From contig CANDCP010000033.1 in assembly GCA_947383215.1 (NCBI GenBank), forward strand, positions 1 to 33,951: a stretch of 33,951 bases of DNA, written 5' to 3'. The position numbers were made by a program, and so were the translations under genes. The notes under the pieces were generated by a model, which was given only the letters and a program-made list of their open reading frames with translations, had not been told where the DNA came from and ran no database searches. The stretch is from an uncultured Roseburia sp. (GTDB taxonomy: Bacteria > Bacillota > Clostridia > Lachnospirales > Lachnospiraceae). Shown here in pieces: positions 25,363-33,907 of the stretch (position 1 is its first letter; every line of letters starts with the position of its first letter).

Positions 25363-26952
25363 CTAATTTTTCCCAAACTCTGATAAGACAAGGCCTTCGT
25401 TGCGATCCAGCGTCATTCCCACGCTCCACGCGTTCACAAACAACAATAGCGGTCTGCCCTTTAAATCCATAATTTTTTTCATATCCGAAGTTCCCGCAAG
25501 CTTATCTAAATCAATGTTTTCATTTTCAATCCAGCGAATATGCCCGTACGGAAGATTTTCAAGGCGAATGTCCACATTATACTCATTCTCCAGACGATAT
25601 TTTAACACGTCGAACTGCAAAACGCCGACCACGCCCACAATAATTTCTTCCATACCGCCGTGGTATTCCTGGAAAATCTGAATCGCTCCCTCCTGCGCAA
25701 TCTGCATAACGCCCTTGACAAACTGCTTCCGCTTCATCGTATCCACCTGGCGCACTCTTGCGAAATGCTCCGGCGCAAAGGTCGGAATGCCCTCAAAGCA
25801 AAACTTGTCCTTTGCGGTGGTAATCGTATCCCCGATAGAAAAAATTCCGGGATCAAACACGCCGATAATATCGCCCGCGTAGGCCTCGTCGACCATCTTG
25901 CGCTCCTGCGCCATAAGCTGCTGCGGCTGCGAGAGCTTCATCGTCTTTCCCCCCTGGATATGGTTCACCTCCATACCGGCTGTAAATTTCCCGGAACAGA
26001 TACGCATAAACGCAATTCTGTCCCGGTGATTTTTATTCATATTTGCCTGAATCTTAAAGACAAACGCCGAAAAATTTTCAGAAAAAGGATCGATCACCCC
26101 GATATCCGAATTGCGCGGCAGCGGGGAAGTCGTCATCTGCAAAAAATGCCGCAAAAAAGTTTCCACGCCAAAGTTCGTCAAGGCCGAGCCAAAAAATACC
26201 GGCGAGAGCTCGCCCTTTGAGACCAGCTCCATATCAAACTCCGCGCTTGCGCCGTCGAGCAGCTCTGTTTCCTCCAGAAGCTGCGTCAAAAAATCTTCCC
26301 CGATCTCATCGGCAAGCAAAGGGTCGTCAATCGCAATCTCCTTTTCCGTCCCCTCTTTTGTCCCCTTTAACGTATCGGCGAACGTCATGACTTTTTTCGT
26401 ATTTCTATCGTATACGCCTTTAAAGTCTTTTCCCGATCCGATCGGCCAGTTAACCGGACAGGTTGCGATACCCAGCTCCTTTTCAATGTCGTCAAGAAGC
26501 TCAAACGTATCGTTTGCATCCCTGTCCATCTTATTGATAAATGTAAAAATCGGAATGTGGCGCATCACGCATACCTTAAACAGCTTCCTTGTCTGCGCCT
26601 CCACCCCCTTCGACGCGTCGATCACCATAACCGCGGAATCGGCGGCCATCAACGTACGATACGTATCCTCTGAGAAATCCTGATGTCCCGGCGTATCCAA
26701 AATATTGATACAGCAGCCTCCGTACTCAAACTGCAGAACGGATGAAGTAACCGAAATTCCCCTCTCCTTTTCAATCTCCATCCAGTCGGAAACCGCATGT
26801 CTTGCCGTGGCTTTCCCCTTTACCGAGCCGGCAAGATTGATCGCTCCGCCGTAGAGCAAAAACTTTTCCGTCAGCGTCGTCTTTCCCGCGTCCGGATGTG
26901 ATATAATCGCAAATGTTCTTCGTTTCTCAATTTCCTTTTTTAAATCAGCCAA
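25363..26952 (-). CDS. prfC: Peptide chain release factor 3
   Basis: RF3 is a GTPase that removes RF1 or RF2 from the ribosome after termination. The G1 motif is SHPDAGKTTLTEK (near residue 18), G3 is DTPGHQDF and G4 is NKMDRD. The domain after G4 and the C-terminal RF3-specific segment (YHGGMEEIIVGVVGVLQFDV) fit RF3 rather than EF-G or TetM. The start codon is TTG at 26952, with GGGAGG 8 bases ahead. At 529 residues it has the family length. It lies between deoB (30 bases upstream) and trxA on one strand. Confidence 0.96.
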   Translation of the reverse strand: MADLKKEIEKRRTFAIISHPDAGKTTLTEKFLLYGGAINLAGSVKGKATARHAVSDWMEIEKERGISVTSSVLQFEYGGCCINILDTPGHQDFSEDTYRTLMAADSAVMVIDASKGVEAQTRKLFKVCVMRHIPIFTFINKMDRDANDTFELLDDIEKELGIATCPVNWPIGSGKDFKGVYDRNTKKVMTFADTLKGTKEGTEKEIAIDDPLLADEIGEDFLTQLLEETELLDGASAEFDMELVSKGELSPVFFGSALTNFGVETFLRHFLQMTTSPLPRNSDIGVIDPFSENFSAFVFKIQANMNKNHRDRIAFMRICSGKFTAGMEVNHIQGGKTMKLSQPQQLMAQERKMVDEAYAGDIIGVFDPGIFSIGDTITTAKDKFCFEGIPTFAPEHFARVRQVDTMKRKQFVKGVMQIAQEGAIQIFQEYHGGMEEIIVGVVGVLQFDVLKYRLENEYNVDIRLENLPYGHIRWIENENIDLDKLAGTSDMKKIMDLKGRPLLLFVNAWSVGMTLDRNEGLVLSEFGKN

Positions 26953-26982
26953 AACACGTTCCTCCCAGTCAATGTATCGCCC

Positions 26983-28137
26983 CTAAAACACAAGCGGCTT
27001 CCCGGCGCATGCAGGTTCTATTCCAAAATAATTTAAAATGGTCGCCGCAATATCCGCAAAGCTTTCCCTCGTACCATAATTTGTCCCGGCGGCTACGGAC
27101 GCCCCGGCCATGACAAGCGGCGTGTACTCTCTGGAATGATCCGTAGACGGTGTGCTCGGGTCGCAGCCGTGATCTGCAGTAATCATTAGTACGTCGTCCC
27201 CGCGCAGCTTTTCTAAAATCTGCGGCAGACGCTCGTCAAAGTAGGAAAGAGCCTTCGCATACCCGTCCACGTCATTGCGGTGCCCGTATAACATATCAAA
27301 ATCTACAAGATTTGTAAAACACAGACCTTCAAAATCTCTGTCCATAAAGGCAAGCGTTTTATCAATGCCGTCCGCATTTGAGACGGTCCGCACATATTCG
27401 CTAATTCCCCTCCCGGCAAAAATATCCACGATCTTTCCGACGGAAAGCACTTGGTATCCGGCTTTTTGCAGGCGGTCCAAAAGCGTATCCTCCGGCGGCT
27501 CAAGCGAAAAGTCATGACGTCTGTTTGTGCGCGCAAAGCTTCCCGGCGCCCCCTCAAACGGCCTCGCGATCACTCTCCCCACACCGACGTCCCCCGTTAA
27601 AATTTCACGGGCCATCCGGCAATATTCGTACAACGTCTCCACCGGCACCACATTCTCATGCGCCGCAATCTGGAATACGGAATCCGCGGACGTATACACA
27701 ATTAACTTTCCCGTCTCAAGGTGCTCTTTCCCGTAATCTTTGATCACCTCTGTCCCCGAATACGGCCTGTTACACAAAACGCCGCGCCCCGTGCGCCGCT
27801 CAAACTCCTCAAGCACCTTCGCCGGAAAACCCTCCGGAAATGTCGGCAGCGGTCTTTTGGAAACCACGCCGGCAATCTCCCAGTGTCCGATTGTCGTATC
27901 CTTTCCCTTAGACGTCTCCGTCATCCTTGCAAAAGCTCCCTTCGGATGCCTCTCCCGCTCTCCGGCCTCTACGCCGTCTATATTGAAGAATCCTAATTTT
28001 CTCATATTAGGCATGGAAAAATACGGACTGCGCGAGACAGCCTTTATCGTATTACTCCCACTGTCATGATATTCGGCGGCATCCGGCATTTCCCCGATTC
28101 CCACACTGTCCAGCACGATCAAAAATACACGCTTCAT
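26983..28137 (-). CDS. deoB: Phosphopentomutase
   Basis: DeoB interconverts ribose or deoxyribose 1-phosphate and 5-phosphate in nucleoside breakdown. It belongs to the alkaline-phosphatase-like metalloenzymes. Visible motifs are RVFLIVLDSVGIGEMPDAA at the N-terminus, with a metal-binding Asp, the KDTTIGHWEIAG segment with the nucleophilic Thr, the VDFDMLYGHRND segment and MITADHGCDPSTPSTDHSRE with metal ligands. The ATG at 28137 has GAGG 5 bases ahead; an in-frame codon at 28188 overlaps the promoter. The gene has its own consensus-like promoter. Confidence 0.97.
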   Translation of the reverse strand: MKRVFLIVLDSVGIGEMPDAAEYHDSGSNTIKAVSRSPYFSMPNMRKLGFFNIDGVEAGERERHPKGAFARMTETSKGKDTTIGHWEIAGVVSKRPLPTFPEGFPAKVLEEFERRTGRGVLCNRPYSGTEVIKDYGKEHLETGKLIVYTSADSVFQIAAHENVVPVETLYEYCRMAREILTGDVGVGRVIARPFEGAPGSFARTNRRHDFSLEPPEDTLLDRLQKAGYQVLSVGKIVDIFAGRGISEYVRTVSNADGIDKTLAFMDRDFEGLCFTNLVDFDMLYGHRNDVDGYAKALSYFDERLPQILEKLRGDDVLMITADHGCDPSTPSTDHSREYTPLVMAGASVAAGTNYGTRESFADIAATILNYFGIEPACAGKPLVF

Positions 28138-28193
28138 ATATACCTCTTTTCCCCTCTTATGAAGAGGTCTCTTTCCACAAAAATCCAAGTTAT

Positions 28194-28222
28194 ATTATAG
28201 TGCCTTTTTACGCATTATGCAA
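28194..28222 (-). promoter_or_regulatory. Promoter of deoB-prfC-trxA
   Basis: TTGCAT (28222-28217), 17-base spacer, TATAAT (28199-28194) on the minus strand. The 158 bases from here to spoIIIAH hold no clear terminator; a possible 20-codon frame is discussed in the findings. Confidence 0.75.
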
Positions 28223-28380
28223 GGATATCCGCCAACAAAAAAAGCCGAAAAACGTGAGGATTATTTCCAGGCAGTCGTTTCATCAACATACGGTTCCCCG
28301 CCTGCGATAAAATATACCGGCACGCTTTTTGGCCCTTTTTATATCATATCAATCTATTTTTCCCTTCATCTGCCGGAGCG

Positions 28381-29127
28381 CTATGGCTGAATCGGCGTAA
28401 TCACAATCTTTTCCGCCGCAACGTTTGTCTTTCGTTTTACAATATCCTCAATCTGCGCCCGCTTTGCGTCGGTAACCTCCCCCATATTTACGACCACATC
28501 CGCCGAATCGTCGGTGATACTTACTACCACGTCGGTAAATCCCTTTGCCTCCAAAAGCATCTCCGCGGCTGTCTCTCTCTCCGCAATATTCGTCATCGCA
28601 ATCATCTGATCGATCGCGCTCTGCTTCTGCGCCTCGTCGATATTTGTGTTATTGATGATCTCAAGCAGAGATTCCTTATTTTTTGCCCGAACCTGCTCGC
28701 GGTTTAGCTTCATCTCCGCCGCAAAGTCAACGTTATTCAAAGTATTGCTCGTAAGAACCGCCTCGCCCGGATTGTCTGACGATACGTCGGCCGGCTCCCC
28801 GTCTTTTGACGCGTCCGTTTTGTCCGCCACAGCTTCCCCGCTCGTCTCTAAATCCGGATTTTGCTCCTGCGCCTGCGATGATTCTGTCCCCGCCTGCGCT
28901 CCTGTCTCTACGCTGTTGTCCTCTGAATCGGTAAAAATATCTCCCTCTAAAATCGTATCCTCATCCGAAATCTCATAGTCATATGTATCCGACACATCGG
29001 CATTCGCTTCTTTTGCAACTTTGTCATCTTTTAAATTCCCGTTTGTAAAGCTCAAATACCCTGCAACAGCGATCATAAGCGCCAGCGCAGTAATTATGAT
29101 TTGATTTTTCTTAAAGATTTTCTTCAA
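28381..29127 (-). CDS. spoIIIAH: Stage III sporulation protein AH
   Basis: SpoIIIAH is a mother-cell membrane protein whose extracellular part pairs with forespore SpoIIQ to bridge the two membranes. A membrane helix (QIIITALALMIAVAGYLSF) is followed by a long acidic, low-complexity linker rich in Asp, Glu and Ser. The C-terminal YscJ/FliF-like ring domain starts at AEMKLNREQVRAKNKESLLE, with helices through TDVVVSITDDSADVVV. The start codon is TTG, 8 bases after GGAGG. It is the last gene of the spoIIIA operon. The linker, at about 90 residues, is longer than in Bacillus. Confidence 0.95.
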   Translation of the reverse strand: MKKIFKKNQIIITALALMIAVAGYLSFTNGNLKDDKVAKEANADVSDTYDYEISDEDTILEGDIFTDSEDNSVETGAQAGTESSQAQEQNPDLETSGEAVADKTDASKDGEPADVSSDNPGEAVLTSNTLNNVDFAAEMKLNREQVRAKNKESLLEIINNTNIDEAQKQSAIDQMIAMTNIAERETAAEMLLEAKGFTDVVVSITDDSADVVVNMGEVTDAKRAQIEDIVKRKTNVAAEKIVITPIQP

Positions 29128-29139
29128 TTTCCGCCCCTC

Positions 29140-29712
29140 CTAATCGTTCATTTTTACTACGACTATTTTATGTGCTTCCACCGGAAATAATGCTAAAACC
29201 GCATTAGAAATATTTTGTCTGACCGAGGTTTTATCCCCGCCCTGCGCAACGATGAGAATTCCCTCTATCTCCGGTGTAAGCTCTTTCGCGATAAAGGGTT
29301 CCCCTTCTCCTTTGTTGTGATATACGGTCGTCTTTTGTACTTCCTTCTCAGTCACTTCCCGGCTGCCGCCGGACGCATCCTCCTCAAGCGTTTTTCCCTC
29401 CGAACTATCGCTGTCCTTTTCAACTACCTGCGTCCCGCTGTCCTTATAAGTAATCATAACGCTTACCCTGCCGACGCCCTCCATATTAGAAAGCGTCGTC
29501 TCCAACTGTTTTTCCAGCGTATCGTCCGCTCCCGCAGCCTTCTCCTCAGACGCCCGCTTTTCTCTCGTATCAGGCTGCGCTTCCTTTTCCTTTGACTCTC
29601 CGGAGGGAAGCGCAATTACCAGCAAAAGGATCCCCGTCAGAATAAGGATCAGCCACCCTGTCTTATCCGGCTTGTTCTCTCTTATTTTTTCCACTAGACT
29701 CTTTCGTTCCAT
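29140..29712 (-). CDS. spoIIIAG: Stage III sporulation protein AG
   Basis: SpoIIIAG forms a large ring in the mother-cell membrane as part of the channel to the forespore. A membrane helix (TGWLILILTGILLLVIAL) follows the cytoplasmic start. The periplasmic part has a charged linker and the ring-building motif with LSNMEGVGRVSVMITYKDSG and ELTPEIEGILIVAQGG. I start at the ATG 29712, since the in-frame GTG at 29724 sits on the ribosome site GGGAGG itself. It lies 12 bases before spoIIIAH and 23 bases after spoIIIAF. Family length is normal. Confidence 0.95.
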   Translation of the reverse strand: MERKSLVEKIRENKPDKTGWLILILTGILLLVIALPSGESKEKEAQPDTREKRASEEKAAGADDTLEKQLETTLSNMEGVGRVSVMITYKDSGTQVVEKDSDSSEGKTLEEDASGGSREVTEKEVQKTTVYHNKGEGEPFIAKELTPEIEGILIVAQGGDKTSVRQNISNAVLALFPVEAHKIVVVKMND

Positions 29713-29735
29713 CCGGTTTTCCACCTCCCGTTGCG

Positions 29736-30299
29736 CTACTTGCAGGTAATGATAATATTCGAATCCTCAAGATGATAAAAATCTTTTAGCCTGCGGCGAA
29801 TCCGTTGCGCTTCCGCTTCCTGTTCCGCGCTTTTTACAAGCTGCTCTGCGCTCCCGATTTCTTCTACCCGGATATCCCCGCCCTCTTTTCTTTCCTGAAC
29901 GACAAGCGCAACTTCCTCAAGCTCGTACGTTTCAGAAAGCTTTGCGTCTACCTGACAAATCTCAAATTTATCTCCCTCCGCCATCTGTCTTATATCCTCC
30001 CCAATCGCCGCCTCATATTCCTGCCTGTAATAGTCTGACTGCACAAACTCCATCTTCCCCATATCCTTTTGAAGGTTTTCCATCTCCATCCAAAACTGGG
30101 AATAACGTATCTTTTCCTCAAAATCCTCGCTGGCATAAATCACCCTAGAGACCGGGCTTATCACCGCAATCACCACAACCAGCTCCAAAAAAAACTGTAC
30201 ATACCGCTTATATCTCTGATTCGGCAGAAGATACAAAAGCGCGGCAAGCACGACAAAAAGAATCACAATTCCTTTCATCCATTCCAAAACAGCCTCCAT
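29736..30299 (-). CDS. spoIIIAF: Stage III sporulation protein AF
   Basis: This is the sixth protein of the SpoIIIA channel complex. Two membrane helices at the N-terminus (GIVILFVVLAALLYLLP and FFLELVVVIAVISPV) are followed by a soluble ring-like domain on the outside that ends in HLEDSNIIITCK. GGAGG precedes the ATG by a short gap. It lies 8 bases after spoIIIAE. Assignment rests on the position within the full AA-AH order and on the two-helix plus soluble-domain plan of the family. Confidence 0.92.
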   Translation of the reverse strand: MEAVLEWMKGIVILFVVLAALLYLLPNQRYKRYVQFFLELVVVIAVISPVSRVIYASEDFEEKIRYSQFWMEMENLQKDMGKMEFVQSDYYRQEYEAAIGEDIRQMAEGDKFEICQVDAKLSETYELEEVALVVQERKEGGDIRVEEIGSAEQLVKSAEQEAEAQRIRRRLKDFYHLEDSNIIITCK

Positions 30300-30307
30300 A
30301 ATCCCTC

Positions 30308-31465
30308 CTATCCCGCCACAAAACTCGTAGACGCCGTAATCATGGCTATCGTGACAAAAAACAGAAATAAAGACGTCAGCATTAATTTTCCGGCGAGCAC
30401 GCTTCCCTTGTAGACTCCGTTGATGCTCCCCGCTATCCGCTTATCGGTAATCGGTTCTAAAACCGCGGCAATTAATTTATACAGAAATGTCAAAACCCCT
30501 ATTTTTATCAACGGAACGGCAAACAGGACGACAAGGAGCAGCATTGCGGCAACCCCGACGCTGTTTTTGATCACCATGCCCGTGCCGATCAGCATTTCGC
30601 CTATGGCGTTTGCCGAATTTCCGATCCCGGGTATCATACTGACGGTCTTCGACCACGAAGTTGTCTTTAATCTGTCCACCGCCGGATAAATAAGTCCCTG
30701 AACGACGTTTAACCCCATCACAAGCGTTACCATAATCTTGACTGCCCACCGCATGATATCCTCTAAAAGCTCGCACATACGGGTAAATTTCTCTCCCTCC
30801 AGAACGTAATTTAAAAACTGCATCGCAACAAATACCTGCACAAGCGGCGCCAGGAAATATAGCATCACATACTGTACCAGATATATCACCAGAAACGCCA
30901 TTTCGTAGAAGGCCGCCGCACTGTTTGTCCCATTTGAAAATACCATCGTCATACAAAATACGGGCAACAGCATTTTCATAAATTCGACAACCTTGTCTAA
31001 CGTCGTCCCCAAAAGCTCTCCTACCACCAGAAAGGATTTCATTAAAAGCATCATCAGCTCTACGTAAACCATGACAAAGCAGAGATTGGAGATATAGGAG
31101 TTACGGAAAATGCCGCTGAAGTTCCGAAGCAGCGCAAACGACGCCGCAAGCGCCGCGATCAAAAACAGAAGCCTTTTATTTTCGCGAATTTCTTCAAACA
31201 AAAGTCCCGTCACATAATCCGTTAACGCCTGCAAATTCCATTCTTCTCCGCCTGCCGTCAGATTTTTGACCATCTCAATAAAACTGATATCTTTTGTCTG
31301 TTCATTGTCCTCAAGATAATCCTCAAGCTGCCCCATATTTAGCTCATCCATCATTCCGTCAAGCAGCGACGCGTCGCCATACTCTTTCGCGCTCAATTCC
31401 CCATCCGGGCATACGAAGCATAGCATAAAAACGAATGCAAGAAAAAAAACGCTTTTTTTTCTCAT
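30308..31465 (-). CDS. spoIIIAE: Stage III sporulation protein AE
   Basis: SpoIIIAE is the largest membrane component of the mother-cell channel. A cleavable-looking signal sequence (VFFLAFVFMLCFVCPDGELSA) is followed by a short extracellular part, and then by about seven hydrophobic helices. The conserved region VVQGLIYPAVDRLKTTSWSK with MIPGIGNSANAIGEMLIGTG is family-typical. Its ATG overlaps the spoIIIAD stop by four bases (ATGA), which points to translational coupling. AGGAG lies 7 bases ahead. Confidence 0.95.
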   Translation of the reverse strand: MRKKSVFFLAFVFMLCFVCPDGELSAKEYGDASLLDGMMDELNMGQLEDYLEDNEQTKDISFIEMVKNLTAGGEEWNLQALTDYVTGLLFEEIRENKRLLFLIAALAASFALLRNFSGIFRNSYISNLCFVMVYVELMMLLMKSFLVVGELLGTTLDKVVEFMKMLLPVFCMTMVFSNGTNSAAAFYEMAFLVIYLVQYVMLYFLAPLVQVFVAMQFLNYVLEGEKFTRMCELLEDIMRWAVKIMVTLVMGLNVVQGLIYPAVDRLKTTSWSKTVSMIPGIGNSANAIGEMLIGTGMVIKNSVGVAAMLLLVVLFAVPLIKIGVLTFLYKLIAAVLEPITDKRIAGSINGVYKGSVLAGKLMLTSLFLFFVTIAMITASTSFVAG

Positions 31466-31845
31466 AAAAATTCTCCTATTGTCTCTACAAACGACATAAG
31501 CACCGGCATACTGATTAACAGTATCGACATCTTTGCAAACATTTCAATCTGTCCCGCAATCGCCTGATACCCCGCGTCCTTACAGATATCGACCGAAAAT
31601 TCGGCAATATAGGTAATTCCTATCATTTTAACAACCGTGGCTACATATCTGCTGTCCACCGCAATCAAAGACTGCAGGGAATCTACGTAGGTCAAAATAA
31701 TCTCCAGCTTCGACATCAGGTAAATAAAAATGCAGATACAAACAGCCATGCTTACAAACAAGCTGTATTCCGCTTTGTAGGAACGAACAAACAGCGCGAG
31801 AAAGACGCCCGCAATACCCATCAACGCAATTTTTACAATATCCAT
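31462..31845 (-). CDS. spoIIIAD: Stage III sporulation protein AD
   Basis: A small membrane protein with about four hydrophobic helices (residues 1-20, 28-48, 62-85, 105-125). SpoIIIAC and AD are related to each other and probably form the base of the export apparatus. The segment YVATVVKMIGITYIAEFSVDICKDAGYQAIAGQIEMFAKMSI is family-typical. GGAGG lies directly before the ATG, and the stop overlaps the start of spoIIIAE. Confidence 0.95.
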   Translation of the reverse strand: MDIVKIALMGIAGVFLALFVRSYKAEYSLFVSMAVCICIFIYLMSKLEIILTYVDSLQSLIAVDSRYVATVVKMIGITYIAEFSVDICKDAGYQAIAGQIEMFAKMSILLISMPVLMSFVETIGEFL

Positions 31846-31853
31846 AGCTCCTC

Positions 31854-32048
31854 CTAAAGTGCAAACAGATCCTGCATTGTCTGAAACAAATCATAAATAT
31901 AGGGCACAATCCAAAAAAGGACAATTAACAATCCCGCAAGACTTGTCAAAAATGCATGCTCCTCCCTGCCGCTGTGTTTTAATACCTGACTGATCACGGT
32001 CACCAAAATTCCAACCGCCGCTATTTTAAAAATTAAGTTTACGCTCAT
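31854..32048 (-). CDS. spoIIIAC: Stage III sporulation protein AC
   Basis: A 64-residue protein with two membrane helices (LIFKIAAVGILVTVISQVL and FLTSLAGLLIVLFWIVPYI) joined by a short HSGREEHA loop. This matches the size and plan of SpoIIIAC. It lies 8 bases before spoIIIAD. AAGGA is found some distance ahead of the ATG. Confidence 0.95.
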   Translation of the reverse strand: MSVNLIFKIAAVGILVTVISQVLKHSGREEHAFLTSLAGLLIVLFWIVPYIYDLFQTMQDLFAL

Positions 32049-32076
32049 CGCTCTAACCGTCCTTACATCTTTTTCC

Positions 32077-32595
32077 CTATACCAGAATCAGAATGAGAAA
32101 CAGCCCTCCCGCACCGCAGAGATAGCGGCATAACCTCTGTTTTGTTTCAAGCTCCTCTCTGGCATGCACTATTCTGAAATTTACCTGCTCCGCATAAAGC
32201 TTTACCTCCTCCCCCTGCATATACCCGTTTCCCTGCTCGATCACGGCGCCGGCGTCAAGAAAAATCTGAAATTCCTCCTCTGACAACAGATACGCTTCTC
32301 TTGCGTCCTTTAAGATCTCCTGCCAGACCTTACACGGACTTGCCTCTTCGTAAGAAGACAAAGCCTCGGAAATTTTTCTGTAAGTGCTTCCAAACGGCTC
32401 TTCCAGTCTGGTTGAAATTCTCTTTAACGCCAGCGGAAGCGGCGCCTTCAGATATTGAAGCTCGTTTCCCGTCAAAATCAAAAGCTCCTTCAGACGGATA
32501 AGCTGCTTATAATGCTGCTTTATTCTTCTGTTGATACTGCCCGAAACTCCCGCCGCTCCAATCAGAATAAGCGCGGCTCCGACCGCCTTTAACAT
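32077..32595 (-). CDS. spoIIIAB: Stage III sporulation protein AB
   Basis: A membrane-anchored protein with an N-terminal helix (AVGAALILIGAAGVSGSI) and a C-terminal one (GAGGLFLILILV), with helical soluble sequence between. SpoIIIAB resembles the GspF/PilC-like proteins and is thought to work with the ATPase SpoIIIAA. GGGAG lies 5 bases before the ATG. Its start overlaps the end of spoIIIAA by 7 bases. The length of 172 residues is normal. Confidence 0.94.
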   Translation of the reverse strand: MLKAVGAALILIGAAGVSGSINRRIKQHYKQLIRLKELLILTGNELQYLKAPLPLALKRISTRLEEPFGSTYRKISEALSSYEEASPCKVWQEILKDAREAYLLSEEEFQIFLDAGAVIEQGNGYMQGEEVKLYAEQVNFRIVHAREELETKQRLCRYLCGAGGLFLILILV

Positions 32596-33521
32596 ACGCG
32601 CTCCCGCCTTGCATTGTAGACCTCAAAAAACCGCGCTCCCGCGCCCCCCTTTTTCAACAGGACATAGCGTTTGAAAATTCCGCTTTTTTTCCACAGGATA
32701 AATTCTTCTTTTTCCCACAGCTCGCTTATCGTTCCGGCATGTACGGTCCCCAGTATCCTGCACCCGCAGTACAGAGCCTGCGTCAGCGCACGGTAATCCG
32801 CTTCCCCTCCCAGCTCGTCTACGGCAAGAACCTTCGGCGCCATCGACCTTATCATCATCTGCATTCCCTTTTGCTTGCTGACTCCGTCTAAGACGTCGGT
32901 TCTCATACCCACATTATTCTGCGGAATCCCCAAATGGCACGCCGCAATTTCGGAGCGCTCATCGATCAGGCTGACAGATAACCCTTCTTCATCCGACAAC
33001 AGCCGGATACAGTCCCTTAAATAAGTCGTTTTGCCGACGCCCGGGGCGGAAAAGAACAGCGTATTACAGATTGCGTCCCCGTCCCTGAGATACGGGATAA
33101 GTCCTCTGGCACATCCGACTCTCTCTCTCGCAATTCGAATGTTCAAAAAACGTATGTATGAAATATCGGCGACCTCTCCCCGCTCCATCCGCACCTGCCC
33201 CGCCACGCCTACGCGATGTCCTCCCTCTAAGGTCACGAATCCGTTTTTCATCTCCTCCTCAAAAGCATATCTGGAATATCTGCTCAAAAAGGTCACCGTC
33301 TCCGAGAGGTCCTCCTCTCCCATCCGGTAGGCGCCCTTCGTTTCTTCCGTCAATACCTCGTCCGAATTTTCACCGCTCAAATACAGTTCCCGATCTCCGC
33401 CCGAAAAAATGACAGGCTGTCCGATCCGAATTCGTATCTCCTCCAACGCTCCATGTTCCCTTATCGCTTTCTCCACCCGTCCTCTAAGATGTACCGGAAA
33501 AATTTTCTGCACGCCGTTCAT
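32589..33521 (-). CDS. spoIIIAA: Stage III sporulation protein AA, secretion-type ATPase
   Basis: SpoIIIAA is a GspE/type IV secretion-like ATPase that drives the SpoIIIA-SpoIIQ channel from the mother cell. The Walker A motif is SAPGVGKTTYLRD (about 158-170) and the Walker B motif is PKVLAVDELGGEAD with D235 and E236. The LIDERSEIA segment between them is typical. I start at the ATG 33521, with GGAGG 8 bases ahead (310 residues). The open frame continues upstream to 33707, but there it crosses the predicted sigma-E promoter and the rpsU terminator. This is the first gene of the eight-gene operon. Confidence 0.96.
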   Translation of the reverse strand: MNGVQKIFPVHLRGRVEKAIREHGALEEIRIRIGQPVIFSGGDRELYLSGENSDEVLTEETKGAYRMGEEDLSETVTFLSRYSRYAFEEEMKNGFVTLEGGHRVGVAGQVRMERGEVADISYIRFLNIRIARERVGCARGLIPYLRDGDAICNTLFFSAPGVGKTTYLRDCIRLLSDEEGLSVSLIDERSEIAACHLGIPQNNVGMRTDVLDGVSKQKGMQMMIRSMAPKVLAVDELGGEADYRALTQALYCGCRILGTVHAGTISELWEKEEFILWKKSGIFKRYVLLKKGGAGARFFEVYNARRERVC

Positions 33522-33568
33522 CCCGCCGGCCTCCCTTCGTGTTTTTAAAGGATTGTCCCCACGGCTAA

Positions 33569-33597
33569 TATATATGGCGTCAGCCTGCTCTTTATGC
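33569..33597 (-). promoter_or_regulatory. Sigma-E-like promoter of the spoIIIA operon
   Basis: Minus-strand GCATAAA (33597-33591), a 14-base spacer and CATATATA (33576-33569). These fit the mother-cell sigma-E pattern (gnATA at -35 and CATAnnnT-like at -10). The spoIIIA operon of Bacillus is under sigma-E, so the match is expected. Confidence 0.55.
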
Positions 33598-33688
33598 ATA
33601 ATCGGGCAGGAAAGATTTATCTTCTCCCATTCGCCGCGCGCCCGTGCGCCACTCCGGCGGCATCTTTCATCTGCGCGGGGCTGTGCAT

Positions 33689-33721
33689 AAAAAAAGAAAG
33701 CCGCCACTTCCGTGACAGCTT
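33689..33721 (-). terminator. Terminator of rpsU
   Basis: A 10-bp stem with two G-U pairs (arms 33721-33712 and 33707-33698) and a GGAA tetraloop is followed by TCTTTTTTT on the minus strand. It separates rpsU from the spoIIIA promoter. Confidence 0.85.
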
Positions 33722-33730
33722 CCCCTTTTA

Positions 33731-33907
33731 TTAGTTGTACTTACGTTTTCTTGCAGCTTCCGACTTTTTCTTACGTCTAACACTAGGTTTTTCGTAATGC
33801 TCTCTTTTCCGGATCTCCTGCTGGATACCCGCTTTTGCGCAGTTTCTTTTGAATCTGCGTAAAGCGCTATCTAACGTCTCGTTCTCTTTAACGATCACAT
33901 TTGACAT
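33731..33907 (-). CDS. rpsU: 30S ribosomal protein S21
   Basis: A 58-residue basic protein of the small ribosomal subunit. It begins [20 protein letters not shown], continues with [20 protein letters not shown] and ends in a lysine- and arginine-rich tail ([15 protein letters not shown]), exactly as S21 does. It is too short for a 60-codon cut-off. AGGTG lies about 7 bases before the ATG, and a terminator follows the stop within 10 bases. Confidence 0.97.
   Translation of the reverse strand: MSNVIVKENETLDSALRRFKRNCAKAGIQQEIRKREHYEKPSVRRKKKSEAARKRKYN

Noticed and set aside
33522-33707. N-terminal extension of spoIIIAA to 33707
   Set aside because: The extension would run through the predicted promoter and the rpsU terminator, its sequence is low-quality and basic, and a good ribosome site precedes the ATG at 33521.
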